Below are positions 39,601 to 46,850 of a DNA stretch of 64,000 nt, in pieces. Source of the DNA: Chitinophaga pinensis. GTDB taxonomy: Bacteria; Bacteroidota; Bacteroidia; UKL13-3. The DNA is taken from NCBI GenBank assembly GCA_945898275.1, contig CAMDHZ010000007.1:93855-157854 (forward strand). The letters are read 5' to 3'. Both the position numbers and the translations under genes were made by a program. Position 1 is the first letter of the stretch, and each line of letters opens with the position of its first letter. The notes below the pieces were generated by a model. That model had not been told where the DNA came from, did no database searches, and worked only from the letters and a program-made list of their open reading frames with translations.

Positions 39601-40038
39601 CACCTTCCAACACCTCCATTTTTCTATGGGCTCAAGCAAAATGAAGAAATCCTTATAGAGCTTGCTCCTGGAAAAAATATTCTGGTTAGGTTATTAAATG
39701 TCATAGACGAAGGTGATGGAAAAAAATCAGTTTTCTTTAGGCTAAACGGGCAAACAAGAAGTATCGAAATTAAGGAAAAAGGATTTGTAAGCATTAAGCC
39801 TAGTCACAGAAAGGTGAAGAATGAAGGAGAAATTGGTTCACCATTACAAGGAAAACTATCAAAGGTTCTTGTTAAAAAAGGAGATAAAGTAAGTAAGAAT
39901 ACACCACTATTTACCATTGAGGCCATGAAAATGGAAAATACCGTTGTGGCCTCTAGTGAAGGAGAAATATCTGAAATACTGCTTAATGAAGGGATTTTAA
40001 TAGAACAAGATGATGTAGTATTAATAATCCTATCATGA
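36601..40038 (+). CDS. pyc: Pyruvate carboxylase
   Basis: Biotin carboxylase domain (KILVANRGEIAIRVFRAA, KAAAGGGGRGMR), carboxyltransferase domain (DCTMRDAHQSLLATRVRT), biotin site EAMKMENTV. Confidence 0.97.
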   Translation: MKIQKILVANRGEIAIRVFRAAVELNIKTVAVYTYEDRYSLHRYKADESYQIGKETEPLKPYLDIEEIINVAKSHKVTAIHPGYGFLSENSVFARRCAEEGIIFIGPSSEVMKQLGDKVLAKLVAIKAEVPIIADSKEELLSFEIAAKEAARIGFPVMLKAAAGGGGRGMRVVRNAEELEKNFNEAKNEARVAFGDDTIFIEKFIDQPRHIEVQIMGDHHGNLIHLHERDCSVQRRFQKVVEMAPAPNIKQETREALHAYAIKICKEVGYNNVGTVEFLVDKEERIYFIEVNPRIQVEHTVTEEVTGIDIVKCQIRIAEGLPLTSPEIGIANQASVKVEGFAVQVRITTEDPANGFKPDHGTIIAYRNAGGPGIRLDEGSAYPNVKISPFFDSLLVKITASGKNLFEASERLQRVLKEFRIRGVKTNISFLENVLQHPTFLNGACTVNFIDAHPELFKYSKRLDRGTKALIYLADITVNGNPDVKKVEKDKVLKPAVIPEFDKYGAYPLGTKDKLKELGRDGFITWLKNEKAIHYTDCTMRDAHQSLLATRVRTIDLLKISEAYAKLAPEVFSLELWGGATFDVALRFLHENPWQRLQMLRDCIPNVLFQMLIRGANAIGYKAYPDNLIERFIEESATKGMDIFRIFDSLNWIEGMRTSIKAVNERTEGIAEACICYTGDFLDPQRNHKFNLEYYLSLARQLEDAGAHMLAIKDMAGLLKPFQAEILITELKKTVDLPIHLHTHDTSSIQSATYLKAIEAGVSVIDVALASMSGLTSQPNFNSIVAMMQGHEREQPMNLASLNQLSNYWENVREYYYPFEHELKAGTAEVYDHEIPGGQYSNLKPQARSLGLEDKFETIKQNYTVVNQLFGDIVKVTPSSKVVGDMALFMTANGYSAEDILNNGDSISFPDSVIELFRGELGQNPGGFPKVLSKMILKDKEAFTDKPNEHLSPIDFDLEWKKFQEKFGAEYSFTDLLSYLFYPKVFEDYANHRESYGSLWHLPTPPFFYGLKQNEEILIELAPGKNILVRLLNVIDEGDGKKSVFFRLNGQTRSIEIKEKGFVSIKPSHRKVKNEGEIGSPLQGKLSKVLVKKGDKVSKNTPLFTIEAMKMENTVVASSEGEISEILLNEGILIEQDDVVLIILS
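37664..37673 (-). repeat. GGTTTGAACC iterated motif (coding, pyc)
   Basis: Top strand TGGGTTCAAACCTG; encodes FKP. Confidence 0.9.
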
Positions 40039-40460
40039 GATATTTTACATTCACAATAATCTTTCTTTTCTTAATCATTCAATCATTTGCACAATCAAAT
40101 ACAGAGAAGAACATAGTTGGCATTTTAAATGAACAACAAAACTCATGGAATCAAAGTAACTTAGCTGGCTTTATGAAGCATTACTGGAAAAGTGATTCTC
40201 TCACCTTTGTTAGTAAAAATGGCGTAAAAAAAGGATGGCAATCGGTTTACGATGGGTATCAAAAAAGCTATGCTGAAAAAGGTGAAATGGGTACGCTAAA
40301 TTTCGAAATATTTAAAATCGACCTATTATCCAACAAGAACGCCTTGGTTTTAGGAAGTTGTAAAGTTGTAAATGCTAAGGGCACATACCAAGGCTACTTT
40401 ACACTTTGGTTCAAAAAGATAAAAAGAAAATGGGTGATTGTGCAGGACCATACAAGTTAA
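40035..40460 (+). CDS. Secreted SnoaL/NTF2-like (DUF4440-type) protein
   Basis: Signal peptide; ILNEQQNSWNQSNLAGFMKHYWKSDSLTFVSKNGVKKGWQSVYDGYQKSY...FTLWFKKIKRKWVIVQDHTS. Confidence 0.85.
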   Translation: MRYFTFTIIFLFLIIQSFAQSNTEKNIVGILNEQQNSWNQSNLAGFMKHYWKSDSLTFVSKNGVKKGWQSVYDGYQKSYAEKGEMGTLNFEIFKIDLLSNKNALVLGSCKVVNAKGTYQGYFTLWFKKIKRKWVIVQDHTS

Positions 40461-40488
40461 TGAAATTTTTTGTTTTTATTCGCAATAA

Positions 40489-41625
40489 ATGAAAAACGTT
40501 TCTAAAGTATATTTCCCCAATTTAAATGGATTAAGATTTTTGGCTGCAATTTTGGTTGTAATCTGCCATATTGAGCAATTTAAAAATATAAAAAACCTTC
40601 CTAATATTTGGCTTGAAAGTGAACCAATTCGACGGTTAGGTGAAATGGGTGTAATTTTATTCTTTGTTTTAAGTGGTTTTTTAATTACGTATTTGCTACT
40701 AGCAGAAGAAAGTAAAACAAACAATATTAATATTATAAAATTTTACATCAGAAGAGCTCTACGAATTTGGCCCTTATATTTTCTAATTGTGGGTTTAGCC
40801 TTTTTTGTATTACCATATATTACAGAAATGGTTTGGCCTGGTAAGTCTTTTGGTGCTGAAAAAGCGCTAAATGGACGTTTAATGAAAGTAATCTATTTTA
40901 TGGCATTTTTACCAAATCTTGGTTTAGCAACTTTTGGAATGGTACCATATGCAAGTCATTTATGGTCAATCGGAACAGAGGAGCAGTTTTACCTTTTCTG
41001 GCCTGTCTTATTAAAAGTTTTTAAAAATAATAAAATTAAAGTTTTATTGGCTATTGCAATCTTATTCCCCATTATTCTATATTTTTTGCAAAACTATTAT
41101 TATCAAGAAAGTAATTATAAAATCTTTATCAAGTATTTGGAATTCTTCAATATTGACAGTATGGCAATTGGTGGTATTTTGTCATTTTTACACTTTAAAA
41201 AATCACTTTTTTTGGAGAATTTCAAAAACAGTAAGATTTTTTATATAAGCCTAATTTTGGTTACATTAGGTCTATTATTCGGAGTAAAAATAAGATACAT
41301 AGACCATCAAATTTATTCAATTCTTTTTGCAATAATTATATTAAATCTATCAACAAATAAGAATCTACCTTTTTCATTAGAAAACAAGACTTTTACATAT
41401 TTAGGAAATATTTCTTATGGTATTTATATGTGGCATCCAATTGCCATTTTTTTTACATTACACTTAGCGTTGGTTTTGGGCCAAATAAATAATATTTTTA
41501 TCTACGTTTTAAGTATCGTTTTTTCAATTTCACTTGCAGCTATTTCTTATGAGCTAATGGAAAAGCAATTTTTAAAATTAAAAGACAAATTCACTATTAT
41601 AGCTAGTGGAAACAATAAATTGTAA
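40489..41625 (+). CDS. Acyltransferase family 3 (OafA/YrhL-like) membrane protein
   Basis: YFPNLNGLRFLAAILVVICHIEQF, GVILFFVLSGFLITYLLL, FYIRRALRIWPLYFL, SHLWSIGTEEQFYLFWPVLL. Confidence 0.93.
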   Translation: MKNVSKVYFPNLNGLRFLAAILVVICHIEQFKNIKNLPNIWLESEPIRRLGEMGVILFFVLSGFLITYLLLAEESKTNNINIIKFYIRRALRIWPLYFLIVGLAFFVLPYITEMVWPGKSFGAEKALNGRLMKVIYFMAFLPNLGLATFGMVPYASHLWSIGTEEQFYLFWPVLLKVFKNNKIKVLLAIAILFPIILYFLQNYYYQESNYKIFIKYLEFFNIDSMAIGGILSFLHFKKSLFLENFKNSKIFYISLILVTLGLLFGVKIRYIDHQIYSILFAIIILNLSTNKNLPFSLENKTFTYLGNISYGIYMWHPIAIFFTLHLALVLGQINNIFIYVLSIVFSISLAAISYELMEKQFLKLKDKFTIIASGNNKL

Positions 41626-41650
41626 CTTTATCTTATATTAGCAATGAAAT

Positions 41651-42361
41651 ATGCCTCGCAAATCGCTCACCATCGTTCTGCCCTGCTTTAATCCAGAAAC
41701 AAATTGGCATAAAAATCTCCTGCAACAATATGAAGCGGTTAGTGATCAATTAGTGGAATTTGAAATTGACCTCATTTTAGTAAACGACGGAAGTAAAAAT
41801 CAAATAGCTGAAGAAGTTAAGATGTTAAAAGAACTAATTCCCAACCTCTCTTATATACACAATAACGTAAACCAAGGAAAGGGTGCTGCCATAAGAAGCG
41901 GTATCATTGATGCAAAAGGTGAGTACATTGTCTATACAGATATTGATTTCCCTTATACAAGTAATAGTTTTAAGAATATTGTACAAGCACTTGAAAGTTT
42001 TGAAATTTCTATTGGAATAAGGGATAACTCCTATTTTCATGCCATTCCAAAACACCGCGCTTTTATCTCAAAGTTTCTTAAGTTTATGATTAAAACGAGT
42101 CTTCGATTGCCAACTTCTGATACACAAGGTGGACTAAAAGGAATGCGAGCTTCTATTAAACCGCTATTCTTGCGGACAGAAATCAACCGATATTTATTTG
42201 ATTTGGAATTCCTATTTTTAGCTACAAAAGAGAAGAAAACAATCGGAATTCAACCCATAGAATTGCGAAATGAAACCGATGTTAAAAAAATGAATTTTAG
42301 GGTGGTTTCTAAAGAGATTTCCAACTTTATTAAGCTATTTTTAAAAGCAAAATTCACATAA
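41651..42361 (+). CDS. Family 2 glycosyltransferase
   Basis: LTIVLPCFNPETNWHKNLLQQ, LILVNDGSKN, NQGKGAAIRSGIIDAKGEYIVYTDIDFPY, DTQGGLKGMR. Confidence 0.92.
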   Translation: MPRKSLTIVLPCFNPETNWHKNLLQQYEAVSDQLVEFEIDLILVNDGSKNQIAEEVKMLKELIPNLSYIHNNVNQGKGAAIRSGIIDAKGEYIVYTDIDFPYTSNSFKNIVQALESFEISIGIRDNSYFHAIPKHRAFISKFLKFMIKTSLRLPTSDTQGGLKGMRASIKPLFLRTEINRYLFDLEFLFLATKEKKTIGIQPIELRNETDVKKMNFRVVSKEISNFIKLFLKAKFT

Positions 42362-42364
42362 GGT

Positions 42365-43786
42365 ATGTTAAAAAAATGGCAATACTTTATTCCTTGGTTG
42401 GTAGCGCTTTTATTTGGATTATATAAAATACAAGACCTCTCTCTCCCCTATTTTTGGGATGAGGCCTGGTCTTACTTTCCTGCATTAGAAGCCATGCAAG
42501 AAACAGGGCCATCATTACTTCCCAACGCAATTGACCCGCAGCTTTATAGAGGACACCCTTTGCTATTCTATTTTCTGCAAAGTACATGGATGAATTTTCT
42601 GCCAAATAATATTGATTGGGCTAAAACTTTTCCTTTAATCATCAGTATACTTTTACTTGTATGCACCTATAAATTTTCAGCTGAAGTATTCAATAAAAAA
42701 GTTGGCAATCTTTCCATTGTTTTACTGGCCGTTCAACCTGTTTTTTTAGCACAGTCAAGCTTGCTTTTACCTGAAATTTTATTAAGCCTTTTTACTATTC
42801 TTGCCTTAAATGCATTTATAAAAAACCTGAGATTACAGGTTATATTTTGGGTAACATGTGCGCTTTATACCAAAGAAAGTGCCCTTGTGCTTGGACTAAG
42901 TTTAATCATTTGGCAGTTGGTGCAGGTTTATTTAAATAAAAAAAACACTTCGCTTTGGATAGGCCTACTTAAAAGTACTTATCTCTTAATTCCATTCGGA
43001 TTAATCACTATCTTTTTTGTACTTCAAAAACTTTGGGTGGGTTGGGTTTTCTTTCCAGAACACTTAGGATATATAAACCTTTCAGAAAGCCTAGAAAAGG
43101 CTAATAATTACATTGGATATTTATTGATTTTCCAAGGAAGAAACCTACTAACCTTTGCAGGAATTGCAGGACTTTTCATTTTGGTTTATAAAAAAGATAA
43201 ACAACTTAAAAATAAGCAAAATGAATTACTAGGATTAAGTTTTTTTATTCTTAGTTACTTGGCGTTTTCTTCACTCAATTTTTACTCTCCAAGGTATTTA
43301 TTGTCAATACTACCAATTACAATTGTGATGTTTAGTTTTCTAATTGTCAAAGCATTTTCTCATAAAAACTGGATTTTTACACCTTTAGTACTTGTGTTAA
43401 TTATCAATAATGGGTATCATAGTTTTTTTCGGTTTGAACCAAATGACCATACACTCGGATACCGCGATATGATTAAAGTTCACCAAAAAATTATCAGTAC
43501 ACTAGAAAAAGAAGTCGAAACTGAAAGCGAAATAGCCACGCATTTCTTAATGAAATATAACTTAGAAAATCCTAGCTTAGGCTATTTAACTAATAAAAAG
43601 CCTTTTACCAATGTAGCATCTGAAGTAAGTAATCACACTCAGTTTGTAATTGTTAGTAACATTGAGTCAAGTAATATTTTACAAGACTTTTTAGCAAATT
43701 CTCCTAAACAATTAATAAGTCGCGCAGAGCAAGGAAAATGTTGGTCGGAATTATACCAGATTAATCTATCAGATTCATTAAAATAA
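42365..43786 (+). CDS. Polytopic membrane glycosyltransferase (GT39/ArnT-like)
   Basis: LPYFWDEAWSYFPALEAM (acidic residues in the first periplasmic loop), many transmembrane helices, next to a GT2 gene. Confidence 0.78.
   Translation: MLKKWQYFIPWLVALLFGLYKIQDLSLPYFWDEAWSYFPALEAMQETGPSLLPNAIDPQLYRGHPLLFYFLQSTWMNFLPNNIDWAKTFPLIISILLLVCTYKFSAEVFNKKVGNLSIVLLAVQPVFLAQSSLLLPEILLSLFTILALNAFIKNLRLQVIFWVTCALYTKESALVLGLSLIIWQLVQVYLNKKNTSLWIGLLKSTYLLIPFGLITIFFVLQKLWVGWVFFPEHLGYINLSESLEKANNYIGYLLIFQGRNLLTFAGIAGLFILVYKKDKQLKNKQNELLGLSFFILSYLAFSSLNFYSPRYLLSILPITIVMFSFLIVKAFSHKNWIFTPLVLVLIINNGYHSFFRFEPNDHTLGYRDMIKVHQKIISTLEKEVETESEIATHFLMKYNLENPSLGYLTNKKPFTNVASEVSNHTQFVIVSNIESSNILQDFLANSPKQLISRAEQGKCWSELYQINLSDSLK
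43431..43440 (+). repeat. GGTTTGAACC iterated motif (coding)
   Basis: Context TCGGTTTGAACCAA; encodes FEP. Confidence 0.9.
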
Positions 43787-43841
43787 AAATTTGTCATTTA
43801 ATAGCAAATTCTTATTTTAGTAAAATAAGTTAGCACCTCCC

Positions 43842-44669
43842 ATGAAAAAACCTATATTATTAATTTTTACAGCTTTACTCGCAATTATAACGCTTGAGTC
43901 GTTTGAAGCTGGAAAGCGAAGAGATGGCACAGATCCTGGCCATACAGGCTCACCTGGCGATAGCTTAAAAACCTGTATTGTTTGTCATGGTGGAGTAAAT
44001 GAATTCCAAGCTGGATGGATAACTTCTAACATCCCTGAATCTGGATTTGAGCCAGGAAAAACATATACTATTACAGCTACCAACACCAATATTGGCTTCA
44101 ATATTTTTGGTTTTCAAGTATCGCCTCAAGCCAAGGATGGAAAATTGGTAGGTGAAATTATCGTAACCAATAAAACAGAAACCAAATTGGTAGGTGATAA
44201 TAAATACATCACTTATACAGTTTTTGGAGTGGATGGACAAGACAGCAAAAGTTGGAGCTTTGATTGGAAGGCGCCAGATGAAACTGTGAATGAGGTTACT
44301 TTTTATGGGGCCTTCAATTCCAATATGGATGGCCACAAGTTCTCAGATAAAACCACAACCACAAACCTGCGCGTTTTTAGAAAAGGATTTACTTCAGTAA
44401 AAGAAACACAAACAAATATTTCTAATTGGATTGCCTATAAGCCTTTTGGTTCAAACCAAATTAACTTAAATGGCCATTCAAATGATAATGGCTTAATGGA
44501 AGTTACCCTATATAATTTAAAAGGCCAAAAAACTTGGAGTAAATCTTTCTTGGTTCAAACCGGAAATAATAATATTAGCGAAGAAATTACAGAATTACCA
44601 GCTGGAATTTATGTGTTAAATTTCAACTTAAACGGTTCAAACCTAACTAAAAAGGTATATTTACCTTAG
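43842..44669 (+). CDS. Secreted protein with one CXXCH motif, choice-of-anchor V/reeler-like domain and T9SS type A C-terminus
   Basis: DPGHTGSPGDSLKTCIVCHGGVNEFQ...; C-term NLKGQKTWSKSFLVQTGNNNISEEITELPAGIYVLNFNLNGSNLTKKVYLP. Confidence 0.8.
   Translation: MKKPILLIFTALLAIITLESFEAGKRRDGTDPGHTGSPGDSLKTCIVCHGGVNEFQAGWITSNIPESGFEPGKTYTITATNTNIGFNIFGFQVSPQAKDGKLVGEIIVTNKTETKLVGDNKYITYTVFGVDGQDSKSWSFDWKAPDETVNEVTFYGAFNSNMDGHKFSDKTTTTNLRVFRKGFTSVKETQTNISNWIAYKPFGSNQINLNGHSNDNGLMEVTLYNLKGQKTWSKSFLVQTGNNNISEEITELPAGIYVLNFNLNGSNLTKKVYLP
44449..44458 (-). repeat. GGTTTGAACC iterated motif (coding)
   Basis: Top strand TTGGTTCAAACCAA; encodes GSNQ. Confidence 0.9.
44552..44561 (-). repeat. GGTTTGAACC iterated motif (coding)
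   Basis: Top strand TTGGTTCAAACCGG; encodes VQT. Confidence 0.9.
44635..44644 (-). repeat. GGTTTGAACC iterated motif (coding)
   Basis: Top strand ACGGTTCAAACCTA; encodes GSN. Confidence 0.9.
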
Positions 44670-44708
44670 TTCTGATAACAAAAAACAGTGCAAACAAGTT
44701 ATTTTCAA

Positions 44709-46850
44709 ATGAAACTCTTAGTTGCACTGTTTTTATTATTCCCCATATTAAGTTTTGCTCAGCAAAAATTTGATATCGAGAAATTAAAATCTCCCAAAAA
44801 ACATGGGGTTGCAATTGCCAACCTCCTATCTGAAAAACGTGTCTATGAATACCGAGTAAGCAAAGGTAAACATGCTATTTTTTTGCCTAATGGTTTAAGG
44901 AGTTCTACCTTTCTTGACCCAAACGTTTACTTAAGAAAAAAGGATAGCATATTTCCATACAGAGTTGATGTGGTATACTCTAGGTACCCTGTAATTGATA
45001 GTGTTTACAAAGAATTTTATGGCTTGTTGTGCAACCGATTAATTCACCTATTTGAGTTAGACCCAGAATTAAATACAGAAGAAATTGCCTTTAATAAAGT
45101 ATTACAAACGCATTGCGAATCAGATGAACAAGTAAATACCCTATTCCATGGAATAGTAATTTGGTATCGCACTACTGCCGAAGAAATCTTATTCCAAAAA
45201 TCAAATGAAGATAGCTTAAACGTAACGGATGCAAAAACAGAAAAGAACTCTACTTCCCAGGGTTCATTTAAAGAATACGTAGCTGCCATTGAAACAGCTA
45301 AGGAATCTGTTCAATTGAATGACTCTTTAAGAAATGCTCTTACAGGCAAACCAATTGACATGCAGCAACAGATTATTAAAAATTATTTAGAGCATGAAGT
45401 AAACAAACAGAATTCAATTTCTCTACTGCAGCGTTCGCCCGCCGAGATTCAAATGTATAAAAGACAAATTAATGAATTTCTAAAATTCAATCCTTTTTCT
45501 GATTCAGTAGTTTGGAAAGTAATGAACCGCCACCCAAATTGGCAAAATGCAATTGTAATTAATGATTGGACAGGTTCTATGTACGGTTATGGCGCGCAGA
45601 TTGTACATTGGCATCTTAATAATTTTAGACAATCAGGGGTAAAAAGGATTACACTTTTTAATGATGGAGATAAGAAATCGCAATTTGAAAAAGTAATTGG
45701 AGAAACTGGTGGTATTTACAGTTCTGATGCTTCTGACCTTCCAAAAATAATGAGTCTTTTTAATTTGGTAAGGCTAAATGGTCATGGAGGAGATCGGCCA
45801 GAAAATGATGTCGAGGCTTTGGTTCAAGCCATAAAAGAATACCCAGAGGCCAACGATGTAATATTAATTGCAGATAATTATGCTTGCATAAGAGACATTG
45901 AATTGGTAGCAAAAATTGGCAAACCAGTAAAGATTTTAGTTTGCGGCTATATCAAAGAATTAGGTGTAAATCCACACTTGGTATATTTAGCCAAAGCAAC
46001 TGGTGGCAGTTTACATACCTTAGAAAACGACTTTGAAAACATCAAAACAGAAATTGATGAAAAAGGAGAAATAAAGGTTTTTAATGACAAAAGATTTCTG
46101 TTGAGCTTAATGGATTGTTCGCCATACCAGCCTAATGAAATTAAATTTGGCAAAGAAGCTTTCAAAACCTTCACCGATTTAGATAGCGCATTGCTTGAAC
46201 CAAAGGTAGTAAGAAAATTAGAACTCAAACAACAAAATTTAGAAAGCATACCAAAAGCAATTTTTAAACTAGAAAATGTATATGATTTGAACCTTTCTGG
46301 CAATGAAATACTGGTTATTCCTAATAAGATAAAACTACTCAAACATTTAAAGTCGATAGATTTCTCGAGCAATCATTTGACAACACTTCCAAAATCAATT
46401 TTGAGTATAAAAGGTTTGGAAGCCATTAACTTAAATGAAAATAAAATCAAAGATTTAAGTCAGTTTTTTCCTTCTATGTACTATGTTAAAACCCTATTTG
46501 TTTCAGGAAATCAGTTAGCAAATATTAATGGAATTAATCAGTTAAAGAATGCAAAAACACTTAACTTTTCAAATAATAAAATTAGTGAAATTCCGATTGA
46601 AATTAATCAACTAAAATCACTTCAAATTTTAGATTTATCAAACAATCAATTATTGGCGTTGCCTAAAAGCATCATTGGATTAAGCCGATTAGAAGAGTTA
46701 AATTTAGAAAATAACCAATTAGGTTCACTACCACCCTATTTGTATAGACTTAGGAAGCTTAAAGTATTAAAATTGTCTGGAAATCCTTTAACTGAAAGGG
46801 AAAAAGAAAGAATTAGAAAAGAGTTACCTTTTGTTATGGTTAGTTTTTAA
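44709..46850 (+). CDS. Secreted protein with vWA-like central domain and C-terminal leucine-rich repeats
   Basis: Signal peptide MKLLVALFLLFPILSFAQ; VIVNDWTGSMYGYGAQI; LRRs (LKSLQILDLSNNQLLALPKSIIGLSRLEELNLENNQLGSLPPYL). Confidence 0.75.
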   Translation: MKLLVALFLLFPILSFAQQKFDIEKLKSPKKHGVAIANLLSEKRVYEYRVSKGKHAIFLPNGLRSSTFLDPNVYLRKKDSIFPYRVDVVYSRYPVIDSVYKEFYGLLCNRLIHLFELDPELNTEEIAFNKVLQTHCESDEQVNTLFHGIVIWYRTTAEEILFQKSNEDSLNVTDAKTEKNSTSQGSFKEYVAAIETAKESVQLNDSLRNALTGKPIDMQQQIIKNYLEHEVNKQNSISLLQRSPAEIQMYKRQINEFLKFNPFSDSVVWKVMNRHPNWQNAIVINDWTGSMYGYGAQIVHWHLNNFRQSGVKRITLFNDGDKKSQFEKVIGETGGIYSSDASDLPKIMSLFNLVRLNGHGGDRPENDVEALVQAIKEYPEANDVILIADNYACIRDIELVAKIGKPVKILVCGYIKELGVNPHLVYLAKATGGSLHTLENDFENIKTEIDEKGEIKVFNDKRFLLSLMDCSPYQPNEIKFGKEAFKTFTDLDSALLEPKVVRKLELKQQNLESIPKAIFKLENVYDLNLSGNEILVIPNKIKLLKHLKSIDFSSNHLTTLPKSILSIKGLEAINLNENKIKDLSQFFPSMYYVKTLFVSGNQLANINGINQLKNAKTLNFSNNKISEIPIEINQLKSLQILDLSNNQLLALPKSIIGLSRLEELNLENNQLGSLPPYLYRLRKLKVLKLSGNPLTEREKERIRKELPFVMVSF

